In this document: positions 1 through 11,526 of the stretch, one piece after another
Layout: each line of letters starts with the position of its first letter
How positions within the stretch are numbered: the stretch's first letter is position 1
Assembly: GCA_029204225.1 (NCBI GenBank)
Contig: CM055106.1
Location: 35,870,361 to 35,934,360 of the forward strand
DNA: 64,000 bases
Direction of reading: 5' to 3'
Source: Diphasiastrum complanatum
Taxonomy: Eukaryota > Streptophyta > Lycopodiopsida > Lycopodiales > Lycopodiaceae
Made by a program: the position numbers and the translations under genes
Notes under the pieces: model-generated
The model's database searches: none
Seen by the model: only the letters and a program-made list of their open reading frames with translations
What the model was told of the DNA's origin: nothing

Positions 1-1
1 A

Positions 2-613
2 GGGAATGGCCAAGCTGAATCTTCCAATAAGATTCTCTGCACTATTATGACGAAAACAGTTGAAGCGAGTCGATCTGATTGGGAACATAAACTGCATGCA
101 ACAATATGGGCATTCAAAACCGCTCACAAAAGTAGTACAAATCAAACACCCTTTCAACTGGTTTATGGTCAAGATGCAGTCATGCCGATTGAATTTTCAA
201 AACCATCTTTACGCATAGCAGCAATTGAACGGTTAAATGATTGATTGTATGAAACAAGATTGATGGCAGTTCATGCGTTAGCAGCAGAGAAAGCCCATCG
301 TAAGGCATGGCATGATCGTCGATTATACAAAAAGGATCTGAAAGCAAGAGATCTTGCACTGATGTACAAAACCAAGCTGATCAAGAGAAAATTGAAGTTT
401 ACCTGTGAAGGCCCATATAAAGTGAAGGAAATCCTGAATTATGGAACAGTGATTCTTGAGCACTTGGAGGAAAACGGTTTGATACAATGGCAGTCGATTA
501 CACAAGTTTTGGCAGCCAGTTCTGCCAGTTCAACAAGCATGATCCAAATGTCTTTTATTTTTATTTGTTTTTCAATTTTTTGTTTTCACTACTTGATTGT
601 TAATTTCTTTTGA
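2..613 (+). pseudogene. Gypsy X1 integrase C-terminal fragment
   Basis: This is the tail of a Ty3/gypsy integrase that enters from outside the window. It begins with GNGQAESSNK, whose Glu is the last residue of the D,D-E catalytic triad. It continues through a WAF-TAH helix, the TPFQLVYGQDAVMP motif and a C-terminal half ending in a GPYKVKEIL chromatin/DNA-binding segment. A TGA at 242-244 breaks the frame, which then continues in the same register to 613. It is colinear with the minus-strand copy at 37409-38059, with only scattered substitutions, so both are members of one family, here called X. The element is dead. Confidence 0.9.
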
Positions 614-1125
614 AAAAGACAGTAAAAAAAAAATGAGGAAAGACTGATGAGCAAAAGTCAGAATAGTCATCAGAATGGAAAAAGAGAAAGGAAAGTAATT
701 TCAAAAAGATAATTTTTGATGAAAAATGACTTATAAAATCATTGTTTTGGTCATATGTTGCCTATACAGTATGGAAAACTTTTGATGAGCTTTCAAATTG
801 TACATCCACTTCAGATATATCTATACTGACTTGGGCAAAGGTTCTTTTCCAAAAAAAGTACATGTTTTTTAGTTAGGCGAATGATCAGCAAAATGCCATT
901 TTGGGAACCTTCGTCGAGCACCTTACTTACCTCAAAAACCTTCGCTCACATGCTATATGGTCTTAAAATGTCAAAATTAGGTGGGCTATAGGTTCAGATC
1001 TTGAAAAGTTGCATTTATGTCAGTACTTGGGCAAAGGACCCTCTTGGGCGAAGGTTCATCCTTCGCCAACCCTGGAAAACGTTCGTCGGATGGCTTCAGC
1101 ACCTCAAAAACCCTTGCCAAGATTT
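614..1125 (+). other. Gypsy X1 spacer between integrase and accessory ORF
   Basis: Noncoding, T-rich sequence homologous to the reverse complement of 36728-37408. It carries several copies of a motif close to GAACCTTCGCC in both orientations. The match to the other X copy ends near 1120, where X1 has lost the N-terminal part of the downstream ORF. Confidence 0.7.
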
Positions 1126-2570
1126 TTATGCTGCTACCACCTCCACAATAGTAGATTCTGGTGATGCTCTCGGTTTGGTCTCAAGCCTTGCGCAAGTGAT
1201 CCAGTCTATGCTGGATAAGAAAAAAGAAATGGAGTAGCACATCTCAGATATGGGATCTGAGAATACTCTCATCAGCCAGAAAGTTATTCAGCTGGACAAA
1301 GAGTTGAAGATCTCCAAGCAGCATGAAGCTAAATCTGAAGCTCAGCTCACTACAGAATGCGCTTACAACTGCCCAAGATCAAGTGGACAAGGTCGTGCAT
1401 GATGCAAAGCAACAAGTGCAGCTGCTCCAGGGTCAAGTGCATATGGCCTAACAAGATCACACACGTCTCCAAAGTAAATTGGATGTGACCACCCTTGAGT
1501 GTGATGCGTATCTACAGACGCAAATATCTGATCATCCGGTTTCCAAGGCCGCTTTGACAGATTCAAATGTACAACTTCAATTGAGTTGGCAAAGGCTAAA
1601 GCAACCATCAACGCAAATGAAAAGGCTGCCGCTCAAGTGTTGGAAGTTGGACCTAATTTCAGTTTTGGTCATGCCACAATTCTCCCCTCTGCACCAAGTT
1701 GATGCACCTATGAATACAGGGTTGGATTTGGGCATGGACCAGGGTGGAGCCCCTGAAGTTGAAGAACAACAGCCAGTTCCACAGGCAGTGCAACCGGGTC
1801 CATTTTCATCAAGGACCACATCATTGTTCAAAAGACCACTCAGCATCGAGGACCAGATCCAGAGCTTTTTAGCACAACATCCTCATGGCGTGGTGGTTGG
1901 GTCCTTAAGTTTAAGACCTCTGAAATAGAGGCCGGCAAAGAATTGGATAAAATACCCGCATTGGGAGAGCGGCCAGCTTGGAGAGTTACAGTTTTTGAGA
2001 AAACTCCAAAATCTATCAAGAGTTATGTGGCCAGCCCTCGCCAATTGCGCGTAGATCCATATTACGTATCAATGTCGCACATGAATAAGTGGAAGGATTT
2101 GGGATTGGCCATGGACAAAATTACTATCCATATGCCAAACTGGCCAATCATCCACCAACCTTACAGTTGGAAAATTTCAGTGGATTTCCACCGGGCACTA
2201 CAAGCATACCAATGGAAGTATATACACTCTCCCGATCCGATAGTGAGGCAATTGGCGCTTTTTGCAAAAGACTTGACTCTGTTGGCATCTGTGGCAACGT
2301 GATGGGATGATTGTCTTCCTCCTTTGGAATTCGATCCAAATAAGCCAATGGCCTCAGAGAGCATTAAGGATCAGTTGCCAGTGGCTAGACTATATTTCTG
2401 TGCCGCAATGATGAGAGGCTCCTGGGAATCTCGATTCCCATCCTGGACAACTTCAAAGTGGACTGCCGGAGCCCACCGTTGTTTTTTGCTGCACAATTTA
2501 GATTCAACACTGCCCGACTCGATTTCATGGAGAAAAGGTGTAGTATCATTTAATAACGATTTGACGTGAA
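1126..2570 (+). pseudogene. Gypsy X1 accessory (third) ORF, degraded
   Basis: Downstream of integrase and directly before the 3' LTR lies a degraded long ORF, colinear with 25631-23985 on the minus strand. In order it shows a VDSGDALGLV segment (about 1150), a heptad-like coiled coil rich in K, E, Q and L (1190-1450), a TTLECDAYLQTQI segment (1490), a P/Q-rich linker, SIEDQIQSFLAQHPH (about 1845), and a C-terminal domain with MDKITIHMPNWPI and SWESRF motifs (1943-2570). Frameshifts and stops (for example 1235-1237 and 2300-2302) break it. The position resembles the env-like or accessory ORF of Athila/Tat-type plant gypsy elements. No transmembrane segment or signal peptide was seen, so it is not called an envelope. 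Confidence 0.65.
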
Positions 2571-2620
2571 GCGAATAAAAGCCCACAGTAACTGCATCTC
2601 ATAGGTGTCATGGGGGATAC

Positions 2621-3339
2621 TATTGGAGGGTTTGTGGGTCCCAAGGCAACCCTAACCCTAGTTAATAAGTGAGAGGGATTTGGAACCCTACATGTGTAAG
2701 TCCAACCCGATGATCACATAGTTATTTGATTAATTAGAAAGTTAATAAAAGGGCTTTAGGCCTTTTTGCGGGACTTTTAATGTCGCAGGGCCTAAATGTC
2801 AAGTTAGTGAATAAAGTCGAGTTTCCCTCCAATTTGGATGGTTCTCACTCTTTTTTAAATTTGAATAATTAGGGAGGCAGAAGTAGACCAATAGGATTCA
2901 GAGGCCAGGGTCCTCCTCTCTACTATAAAAAGGGACCAACTTGAGTTTCCTACACATGTACATATTTTCATTACAATAAAGCAGATTGGTTCTCTTGTGA
3001 AACGGATTTATGAATGTCCTTTCTCTCTATCACTTTTCCTCCATCTCTTATGCTTTTATTGTGTTTGCTAATTGTTGGATCTGATTGTTATTGGGATTTC
3101 ATGTTTTTATACTTTTTATGACGGAGAAAGGAAGAGAGAGAAAGAGTAAGCTATCTTCATTGTGGATGTAGTGTTAATGGATGGTAGAGTTAGATGTGGA
3201 TCTTCCATTCATGCTGAAAATCTGAACTATGCTATCGCTCTATGGGAACGAATCTATGTGTGACAACTAGCTTCATCTCCTTGATGCTAGATTGATTAGA
3301 TCTTGGGTTGAGGATAGGCAAAGAAAGAAACCCACTACA
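2621..3339 (+). repeat. LTR-A copy 1 (3' LTR of gypsy X1)
   Basis: The 719-bp LTR starts TATTGGAGGG (other copies have TGTTGGAGGG) and ends ACCCACTACA. A G-rich polypurine-like tract, GGGGGATAC, precedes it at 2612-2620. A TATA box lies at 2934-2940 and an AATAAA at 2975-2980, giving plausible U3, R and U5 parts. It abuts a copia integrase at 3340, so X1 inserted into that element; the expected target duplication on this side is ataac (3340-3344). Confidence 0.8.
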
Positions 3340-4266
3340 ATAACATTTATTGATGACTTCAGCAAGTTCGTTGTAGTATACTTTATTCATACAAAATCAG
3401 AAGCTTTCAAAAAATTTGTTGAGTATATGAATTGAGCTGAGAAACAGATAGGCAACAAGTTGAAGCAAATTCGCACAAATCATGGAGGTGAGTACATCTC
3501 CAATGAATTCAAAACTTTCTGTACTGATTGAGGTATTATGCATACGAAGACTGCATCATACACACCTCAACACAATGGAATTGTTGAACGAAAAAATCGT
3601 TCATTAATGGAAGCTTCCAGGTGTATGATGGCTCATGTGAAAGCACCAAAGCAGTTGTGGGCAGAAGTAGTGGCTACATCGAATTGTCTTCAAAATCGAA
3701 TTCTGAAATCTAGAATACAGGATAAAACTCCTCACGAAATATGGTGAAAGTCGAAGCCAAATCATGCTCATGTTCATACATTCAGATGTGCAGCTTATAT
3801 GCACATACCAGACAAATTGAGAAAGAAACTCGATGAAAAGACAAAACAAGGTTTTCTGGTAGGATTCGAGTTACATTTGTCATATTATCGAGTCTACATA
3901 CCCGAAACTGGTAGAATAAAAGTTGTTCGAGATGTCAAATTCGATGAGTCAAAGTACATAGTAGACAGTGACTTAGTCGGCTATGAAATTCTCAAGACTT
4001 ATTATGAGTTACCAACGACAGAAGTAAAGCAAGTAGATGATAAACAAGAATTATCTTCTGGACATAGTAATGATTCAGAGGGAGTTCAAGATCGAGTACC
4101 TGAAAGACTCGAATCACCAGTTCAAATTCAAGAAGACCAGGTCGAACCCAAAAATGCAGAATTGAATTCGAGACCTATACAGACTGTGAGAAGATCTGAT
4201 AGACAAAGAAAGCCACCAGTAGGGTTTGGTCAGGATGTTTCAACATTCTCAATCAGAAACTCATAA
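3340..4266 (+). pseudogene. Copia C3 integrase and linker fragment
   Basis: A Ty1/copia integrase core interrupted upstream by gypsy X1. It reads TFIDDFSKF, then RTNHGGEY where functional copies have RSDNGGEY (the second catalytic Asp is Asn), then TPQHNGIVERKNRS with the catalytic Glu. The GFLVGFE-YRVYIPE region and a charged linker toward RT follow, ending with a stop at 4264-4266. In-frame stops interrupt it (for example before AEKQIG and after TPHEIW). It has no RT, so it is a non-functional fragment. Confidence 0.88.
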
Positions 4267-5151
4267 AGTTCTTGGAACACCAAAAGTGACTCCATCGTAA
4301 CCTTCCAAATAGCATAATTTGTAGAGTTCAATCTCTCACTAACTTCTAGAACGTATGCTCCAGCAGATCCCATCTTACTAGTGACTCTACAAACAAGAAA
4401 TAGATTTGATTGACTTGAAACTCACAAAGGTCTCACACTTGCAGTGTTTCACTCAAATTTGATTTCTAATCCAACAAATGGACTTATAATCACAGTTCTA
4501 TCACTCCCTCACAAAGCTGGATTGAAGATAAGATGAAGAGAAAACTACTTTCAAACAAATCTTGCCAATGAATGAATTTGATTAAGGTATCCCTCTTGTA
4601 GTGTTTCACTCAAATTAGATTTCTAATCCAAAAAATGGACTTATAATCTCAGTTCTAGCACTCCCTCACAAAGTTGGAATGAAGATAAGATGATGTGAAA
4701 TCTACTTACAATCAAATCTTGCCAATTTTGGCTATTTTTGGACAATACCATGACTAAATCTCCCTCACACTTTTTGACGTACTTTCAAGAATTGTAAAAC
4801 AAGTTTAGAGGACCCTAATTTCAGCCTGGATTAATTAGATCTCATGACCCTATGTCAAATCTAATCAATGGCACTCAATCTTGGTAGCTTATCCTGAGAT
4901 TTCCACCAAAAATTACATCAAAGGCTCACAAATTGAATTTCTTTGGATCAAATGAATACCATGCATTAAATGTAGGTTAAGAGGTGCCCGCACATGTGGA
5001 CAATACGTATTTGGATCCTAAAAAATTTTGGGATCAAATTCCCTCACCAAATCCTAAATACCAGCTCACCCTTCCAATACTAGGTTTTTGCACCAAAAAC
5101 CTGCTAAAACTGGATTATACTTGAACAATGATCAAAGATCTTGTACTTGAA
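4267..5151. other. No gene; leader-like sequence of the LTR-B element
   Basis: No coding signal was found. The right end runs into a primer-binding site and LTR-B on the minus strand, so at least part is the untranslated leader of that element. It contains the 157-bp period duplication described separately. Confidence 0.4.
4444..4726. repeat. Diverged tandem duplication, period about 157 bp
   Basis: Two copies, 4444-4570 and 4601-4726, both start GTGTTTCACTCAAATT and end CTTGCCAA. They share internal blocks such as CACTCCCTCACAAAG and are about 85-90 percent similar by eye, with an unrelated stretch of about 30 bp between them. Confidence 0.8.
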
Positions 5152-5161
5152 TCTGATACCA
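5152..5161 (-). promoter_or_regulatory. Copia primer-binding site next to LTR-B
   Basis: On the minus strand TGGTATCAGA abuts the LTR. It matches the 3' end of plant initiator-Met tRNA, the usual copia primer. It marks LTR-B at 5162 as the 5' LTR of a minus-strand element whose body extended to the left and is now lost. Confidence 0.7.
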
Positions 5162-5850
5162 TGTGAAAGTACTATTCTTTAGGACCATAAATGGATCTAC
5201 AAAAGATCCACAAGCATGATTGGATGCTTGCTTAACAACCTATCAAAAAACTAGTCATCAAAAAGTTGATCTAGATTGGCAATTTGACAAACAACAAGCA
5301 TTAACAATCAAAAGCATTGATCAAAATTGAAATCCAAGCCCACACATGTGTACTATAGGATGTAGTATGGCCTTCAACCTGAGAAACAAGTAGAAATTGA
5401 TTTGGTTTTATTTGGATCACAAAAACTCAATGTACATAGTGAACTAGCTTGAGATTGCCAATGAGCTCCAAAAAATATTCTATCTTCTCACTATGAGAGC
5501 TTGGAATACATAGCAAATTCGACTTTGTTCTTGAAGTTAGGTGGATTTCCAACATGTAATAAGGATTTTAACTCACTCTTCTTGCCCTAAAATGATACCC
5601 TAGCCTAGATCCTAGAGTTATGCTTGGTAGGTAGCTAGTTGGTCAAATTTTCACCTTAAACTTAGGTGTAGGTCCTATAAAGTAGGGATGACCACCAAAT
5701 AGACATGACCAACTCTCTTTACTTGACATAAGATACATTAGGAGTGGGTTTCCACATGGCATCTTGGCCTTCCATGTGTGGAACCCAATTATACACAATA
5801 TTTACAAAGTTCTACATGGCTAGATTTGCCAAAATAGGCTATTTTTCACA
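5162..5850 (-). repeat. LTR-B (5' LTR of a decayed copia element)
   Basis: A 689-bp LTR with plus-strand ends TGTGAAAG and TTTTTCACA, so it is bounded by the usual TG...CA. Its left third is homologous to the plus-strand fragment at 15169-15493. The right boundary is inferred from the terminal inverted repeat only. Confidence 0.65.
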
Positions 5851-6313
5851 AGCAGCCAATACCACTTTTAGGAAAGGTGAATACAAGTAATGAATGCTAA
5901 ACAACAGCCTTCCTCTATCAAACCGAAGATAAAGCATTCCGTATATAAAATGATATCAGAGTAACTCAAATGAATTGCACTCTGACTGATTAAGTTGTCA
6001 ACAAGGATTTGTGATATGTTCGATGCAGTCACGTACGAACAGGCAGAAAGTTAATCTTATTCATGAACTCATGTGTTCTGGACAGAAGTCCTCAACAACT
6101 AAAATTCGGTCATGGTTAAAGAACTCAAGCAGTTTGCAAATATATTAGAAACAATTATCTTCGTTACTAACACAACTATAGATCAATAACCCAGTTCCTC
6201 AGTCAGGGACTAGCATTTCACAACATACATACTTTTACATCAGCAACTGTGGAAAACTGCACCAAAGGTATATTTACTCGAATGTCGAACGCAATATATT
6301 CGCATAGAGCGAC
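5851..6313. other. No gene seen; left flank of the C1 insertion
   Basis: AT-rich sequence without a credible ORF. It would join directly to 12185 if C1 were removed, so 5851-6318 and 12185 onward are one older locus split by a recent insertion. Confidence 0.5.
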
Positions 6314-6318
6314 AATCT

Positions 6319-6971
6319 TGTGAAAAACTCAGATCCAAAAGATGCTAAAGTTTCATAAAGATCTTGGCCATGGAAGTTATGCACATCTAGATTGAAAAAA
6401 TGATAGAAATTGTGATGTTAAGCATACTAAACATCAACTAAACATCAAAATCTGATCATAAGCTTCCACAAACAGAAACTTGCTGTCCCTGTCCGTACTT
6501 CAGAGCCTACAACCTGCATTTCACACGTGTGAAGCCATAGCAACAAAGAAATCACAATTCTAGTGGCTAGAATGCAAGATATGAACAAAAAAGTGAGAGA
6601 GAAGAAGATGGATCTTCAAAGAGCATAACATTCATTCAATAGAATGAAAATGAGATGTGTACATACTCGTGGAGATGGCTATTTATAGCAGCCATAGTGC
6701 CTCTTGGCCACTTGTCTTATGATAGGCTAAAATTGGGGTCCAATAGGATTCACCCATCTACCTAGAAATTTGGTCAAATAGGAATGCACCAAATTATGAG
6801 CCAATAGAAGAGCTCCACACTCGACCTCCTCTAATTAATGTGACCTCAAAAGTAGTGTACACATACTTTGGGCCTCTACATACATGTATGAACCTATCTC
6901 TAACTTTTATTTGGCCATAGGCCTACAAAATCTCAAGTTAGGAAAATACTACTAGTTGACAATTTTTCACA
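6319..6971 (-). repeat. C1 3' LTR
   Basis: 653 bp, with plus-strand ends TGTGAAAAAC and TTTTTCACA (a 9-bp terminal inverted repeat TGTGAAAAA/TTTTTCACA). No difference was found against 11527-12179 when read side by side. Confidence 0.95.
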
Positions 6972-9900
6972 CTCCCTCTTCAACTAGTTTTAGCATAGAT
7001 TTAGAAAGTACACCAAGACTTGTTCTATGCTTGAAAAATAAGTCCTTTCCCAATGCTTTGGTAAAGATATCAGCCACACATTCCTTTGATGGGACATGTT
7101 CAAGCTTGATCTCTTTTGCCAACACTTGTTCTCTCACAAAATGGTAAGCCACCTCGATATGTTTGCTCCTTGCATGGAAAACCGGATTGCTTGCTAGACT
7201 TTGGGCTGAAAGGTTGTCACAAAAGATGATTGGACTCTCTGAAAAATCCAGCAAATGAAGCTCCATAATCATCCTCTTGATCCACACCATCTCCTTTGTG
7301 CATGATGTCAAAGCTTTGTACTCGGCCTCACTAGAAGAAAGTGATATAGTTGCTTGTTTCTTCGACATCCATGAGATAGCTCCATCACCTATGAAAATAG
7401 CATGTGCATTTATGGATTTTCTATCCATAAGGTCTCCTGCAAAATCTGAATCTGAAAAACCAAATAAGTTAGGTGATGAGCCTCTATAAACAATGCCAAA
7501 ATCTTTTGTTCCCGAGATGTATCTCAAGATCCTCTTTCCTAGTTTCCAATGTTCTATGCTAGGATCTTGCATGAATTGGCTTAATCTACCAACACAATAA
7601 GATAAATCAGGTCTTGTGATGGTTAGATATATAAGAGAACCTATTAGCTTCCTATAGAGAGTAATGTCCTCGAAGGATCTTTCATTACCTCTTATAGTTA
7701 GCTTTACATGTGATTCCATAGGTGTATCAATAGGATTTGCATCTACCATATGAAATCTATTGAGAATAGAAATAGCATACTTCTCTTGTGAAATAAAAGT
7801 GATTTGAGAAGTTCTAATTACTTCTATTCCTAAGATATAGCTCAAAAGACCAAGATCATGCACTTCAAATTCCTTTTTTAGTGCTTTCTTGATATCTTCT
7901 ATATCTTCCTTGTTCCCTCCACTTAAAATAATGTCATCCACATAAATTAGAAGGATTGTAACATCATTAGCACTAATTCTAAAGTAAAGTGAATGATCAT
8001 ACTCACTCATAGTGAAGTTTTGAGAAAGTAGAAAAGAGTTAAGCCTAGCATACCAACTCCTTGGTGCTTGCTTAAGACCATACAAACTTTTTTGTAGAAA
8101 ACACACATGATTAGGCTTGCTATGAGAAACATAGCTCTCGGGTTGCTCCATGTAGACTTCCTCTTCAAGATCACCATTCAAGAAAGCATTAGAAATGTCT
8201 AATTGCCAAAGATCCCATCCATAAAGAGTTGCAAGGGAAATGATTACTCTTATGCTCACCATCTTTGCCACGGGTGCAAAGGTTTCCTCATAGTCAATGC
8301 CATGCTCTTGAGCATAACCTTTAGCCACCAACCTTGCCTTCAACTTGTTGATAGATCCATCTTGATTTGTCTTTACCTTGAAGATCCATTTGCATCCAAT
8401 TGCACTTTTGCCCTTTGGAAGCTCCACCAATCTCCATGTGTTGTTCTTCATAAGTGCTTCAAACTCAAGATCCATTGCTTGGATCCATTCCTCTTTTTGC
8501 CTTGCTTCATCTACACATGAAGGTACATCAAAAGAAGTTAGGAAAGCATAGTTGGATCCATCCACCACTTGCTTACCTTTGCCATCATAAGTGAGCCTTG
8601 AGGGTTTCACTTTATGCCTTGGAGTTCTCCTTGGAATTTGACTTGAAGAGGCTTCTTCAACATCCACATCCAATGTGTCATCAACTCCATTGTCATCAAG
8701 CACATTAGTTGCAACAACACCATCATCACTTGAAACAACTTTTGGAATGTTACTTTCATCAAAAATGACATCCCTACTTGTGAACACTTTCTTGATTGAA
8801 GGAACATAAATCCTATATGCTTTGCTTACTTCACTATAACCAACAAAAATGCCCTTTCTTGAAGATGGATCCTCCTTAGTTCTATCATCAAGAGTAATGT
8901 TGAAGTAGCAAATGCATCCAAAAGTTCTTAGAAACTTGACATTAGGCTTCGTACCAAACAAAGCTTCAAAAGGGGTTTTTCCTTCCAATACAACACTTGG
9001 CCATCTATTGCATAGGAAATTTGCACACAACAAAGCATCACTCCAAAAAGGTTTAGGAAGATTAGCATTCAATCTCATTGCCTTTGCACTCTCACACAAG
9101 GTTCTATTCTTCCTCTCGGCCACTCCATTTTGTTGTGGTGTTCTTGGACATGTGTACTCCCTCTTGATCCCATGCTCATCGCAAAAGGCTTTGAATTTGT
9201 TAGAAATGTATTCACCACCATTGTCGCTCCTCAAGCATTTGATTTTGGTTGTAAATTGAGTCTCAATAGCAACTTTGAACTTGACAAACACATCAAACAC
9301 CTCATCCTTGCTCTTTAGTAGATAAACCCAACAAAATCTACTAAAATCATCAATGAAAGTTACATACATCTTAGCACCTCCATTGCTAATTGTAGTAACA
9401 CCATGAATATCCGAATGCAAGAGAGAAAAAGGCATCTTAGATCTAGATATAGATCTAGTATATGGCAATCTATGTGATTTAGACAAAGCACATTCTTCAC
9501 AAACATGATTCAAGCAAGTAAGAGACTTGGGAAGTCCCCTTACTACCTCCTTTTTGGCTATTACCTCCAAGGCCTTGTAGTTGAGATGTCCCATCCTTTT
9601 ATGCCATACCTCTTGAATTGACATTTGTTCATTTGCCATGCATCCAACTTGGTTAGCAACAACACATGCATCAAGCTTGAACAATTTCCCTTGCCTTTTC
9701 CCTTTTGCAATGATACTACACCCCTTTTTGATCAAGCAAGCATCACCATCAAACTCAACTTTGAATCCTTTGTCAAGCATTTGGCTTACACTAAGTAAGT
9801 TCTTGGTAATGGATGGAATGAGCAAAACATCTTTCAATTCTATATTCCTATTTGTAGAAAGTGAAATAGGAATTGTGCCAATCCCCTTGATTGCACACTC

Positions 9901-10917
9901 ACCATCATTTGCGGTATAGATTACCTTCCTATCACCATCAAATGCCATTAAAGATGAAAAATACTCTTTATGATATGTCATATGAGAAGTGGCTCCACTA
10001 TCAATCCACCAAGGATCAATGTCTCCATGATTAGCCAACAAGCAAGATGACATAACAAAAGCATCATTTGAAAGAAGCTCATCCCCACCCTCATCAATAG
10101 TTAGATTGGTTTGCTTTTCCCCTTGATCCCTCTTTTTCTTAAAACAATCACTAGCAAAATGCCCTTTGACTCCACAATAGAAACATTTTAGCTTAGATCT
10201 ATCCTTCTTTTTGCCAAAAGTAGAGTGCTCACCTTGGTCTTGCCCTTTAGACCAATTGCTTTTACCTTTGCCCTTGAACTTGCCTTTAGAGAACATTGCC
10301 TCCTCTTCTCCTCCTTGAGATGTAGAAGATGCTCCCACTCTTGCTTGCAACCTGAATTCTTCAGCCAACAAGACCTCTTGCAAGTCTCCAACACTTGGTA
10401 AACATTTTTGGATAGCATAACTTTGAACAAGATTAGCATGATCATCCAACAAGCCATTGAGAATCACTTGAACAAGCTCCTCATTATTTATGCCATCATT
10501 AATGCATGCTAACTCATCATTCAATGCTTTAACTCTCAAAACAAAAGCATGTCCATTCTCACTCTTCTTTTGCATACAAGAAAAGATTTGCCTTCTTAAA
10601 GTCAACACTCTAGAAGTAGACTTGGATTCATAAACCTTCTTCAAGGCTTCCCAAGCTTCACTAGATGATGTGCACTTACCAACCTCTTTGATAAGCTCAT
10701 TTGTCACATTCATCTTGATCATGTGAAGGGCTTTCTTTGCCCTCTTGTCATACCTCAATTGTTCTTGAGGTGCCAAAGGTCTCTCCTCCACACCTACAAC
10801 AATATCCATCAACTCATTCATCTCAAGCAAAGACTCCATCCTTACTTTCCAAGTAGAATAGTTGAGGGAGGTAAGCCTATCATTGCTTTCCAACATGTAG
10901 CCTCCATTTGTAGCCAT
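6967..10917 (-). CDS. Copia C1 gag-pol polyprotein, intact
   Basis: A 1316-residue open polyprotein with no stop or frameshift. Gag (UBN2-type) fills about residues 10-200. The CCHC zinc knuckle is C245, C248, H253, C258. The protease motif is WWIDSGATSH with the catalytic Asp at 306. The integrase zinc site is H439, H444, C473, C476, and its catalytic triad is D503, D565, E601 with the canonical 35-residue spacing. RT has the YVDD box at 992-995 with QLDISNAFLNGDL upstream. RNase H has SEAEYKAL and CDNLSA motifs near the C-terminus. The start ATG is chosen because MATNGGYMLESNDRLTS aligns with the gag starts at 23154 and 18448. The stop codon overlaps the first bases of the 3' LTR. All key residues are present, so it may be active. 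Confidence 0.97.
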   Translation of the reverse strand: MATNGGYMLESNDRLTSLNYSTWKVRMESLLEMNELMDIVVGVEERPLAPQEQLRYDKRAKKALHMIKMNVTNELIKEVGKCTSSSEAWEALKKVYESKSTSRVLTLRRQIFSCMQKKSENGHAFVLRVKALNDELACINDGINNEELVQVILNGLLDDHANLVQSYAIQKCLPSVGDLQEVLLAEEFRLQARVGASSTSQGGEEEAMFSKGKFKGKGKSNWSKGQDQGEHSTFGKKKDRSKLKCFYCGVKGHFASDCFKKKRDQGEKQTNLTIDEGGDELLSNDAFVMSSCLLANHGDIDPWWIDSGATSHMTYHKEYFSSLMAFDGDRKVIYTANDGECAIKGIGTIPISLSTNRNIELKDVLLIPSITKNLLSVSQMLDKGFKVEFDGDACLIKKGCSIIAKGKRQGKLFKLDACVVANQVGCMANEQMSIQEVWHKRMGHLNYKALEVIAKKEVVRGLPKSLTCLNHVCEECALSKSHRLPYTRSISRSKMPFSLLHSDIHGVTTISNGGAKMYVTFIDDFSRFCWVYLLKSKDEVFDVFVKFKVAIETQFTTKIKCLRSDNGGEYISNKFKAFCDEHGIKREYTCPRTPQQNGVAERKNRTLCESAKAMRLNANLPKPFWSDALLCANFLCNRWPSVVLEGKTPFEALFGTKPNVKFLRTFGCICYFNITLDDRTKEDPSSRKGIFVGYSEVSKAYRIYVPSIKKVFTSRDVIFDESNIPKVVSSDDGVVATNVLDDNGVDDTLDVDVEEASSSQIPRRTPRHKVKPSRLTYDGKGKQVVDGSNYAFLTSFDVPSCVDEARQKEEWIQAMDLEFEALMKNNTWRLVELPKGKSAIGCKWIFKVKTNQDGSINKLKARLVAKGYAQEHGIDYEETFAPVAKMVSIRVIISLATLYGWDLWQLDISNAFLNGDLEEEVYMEQPESYVSHSKPNHVCFLQKSLYGLKQAPRSWYARLNSFLLSQNFTMSEYDHSLYFRISANDVTILLIYVDDIILSGGNKEDIEDIKKALKKEFEVHDLGLLSYILGIEVIRTSQITFISQEKYAISILNRFHMVDANPIDTPMESHVKLTIRGNERSFEDITLYRKLIGSLIYLTITRPDLSYCVGRLSQFMQDPSIEHWKLGKRILRYISGTKDFGIVYRGSSPNLFGFSDSDFAGDLMDRKSINAHAIFIGDGAISWMSKKQATISLSSSEAEYKALTSCTKEMVWIKRMIMELHLLDFSESPIIFCDNLSAQSLASNPVFHARSKHIEVAYHFVREQVLAKEIKLEHVPSKECVADIFTKALGKDLFFKHRTSLGVLSKSMLKLVEEGV
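6972..6981 (-). promoter_or_regulatory. C1 polypurine tract
   Basis: On the coding strand GAAGAGGGAG lies directly against the 3' LTR start TGTGAAAAA. This is the expected plus-strand primer site. It is also the last codons of the polyprotein (EEGV). Confidence 0.85.
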
Positions 10918-11514
10918 GTTGCAATGATTGATCTCTGATCTTTGACCTGTTCCAATGCACTAAGCACTCTCTTGAATCAACAAATGAAACACAAGAAGAA
11001 ATCACAAAGATTTGGAACCTAAAACCTTACTTTTTCTCTCTTTTCCTCACTTTTTCCTTAATTTTAGCCACTAGTTTTATGATTTCTTGATCAAACCAAG
11101 ACCAAACCTCAATATACTTGCTTTTCCCTCACTCCTAAGATTGAAATACACTCTTGAATCATTCAGCAAACTGAAAATCAGAGGGTTACATCAATTTTGA
11201 AGTTTTTGACATGAAGAAGCAAGAAATTGAATCAAAAAACTATATGCTAGAATGGAAAACTAATAGGATCTTGTTGGATCTTGCATCTCCCTCTTTCCAA
11301 AACAATTTTTGTCTCCTTATTCTGATAAGTACAGAGGGAATTCGCCCTACTTCAATTGAAATGCATACAAATGATGTTTTGATCACAAAGATCCAATTTC
11401 TACACATAAATCAACAAGATTTTTAGCTAGAAACTTGATTGGAATGCTACAAAAGCAAACTCGCCCACAAATCTCTTCTAAATCTGGCAAAACCTGCACA
11501 TTTGGCCGCCTAAT
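10918..11514 (-). other. C1 untranslated leader
   Basis: About 600 bp between the primer-binding site and the gag ATG, with no conserved ORF. Small ORFs here lack gag similarity and are ignored. Confidence 0.8.
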
Positions 11515-11526
11515 GCTCTGATACCA
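11515..11526 (-). promoter_or_regulatory. C1 primer-binding site (initiator-Met tRNA)
   Basis: The coding strand reads TGGTATCAGAGC directly next to the 5' LTR with no spacer. It is a perfect match to the classic plant copia primer site. Confidence 0.95.

Noticed and set aside
8203-9919. Plus-strand ORFs of 60-115 codons within C1
   Set aside because: Antisense shadows of the intact gag-pol.
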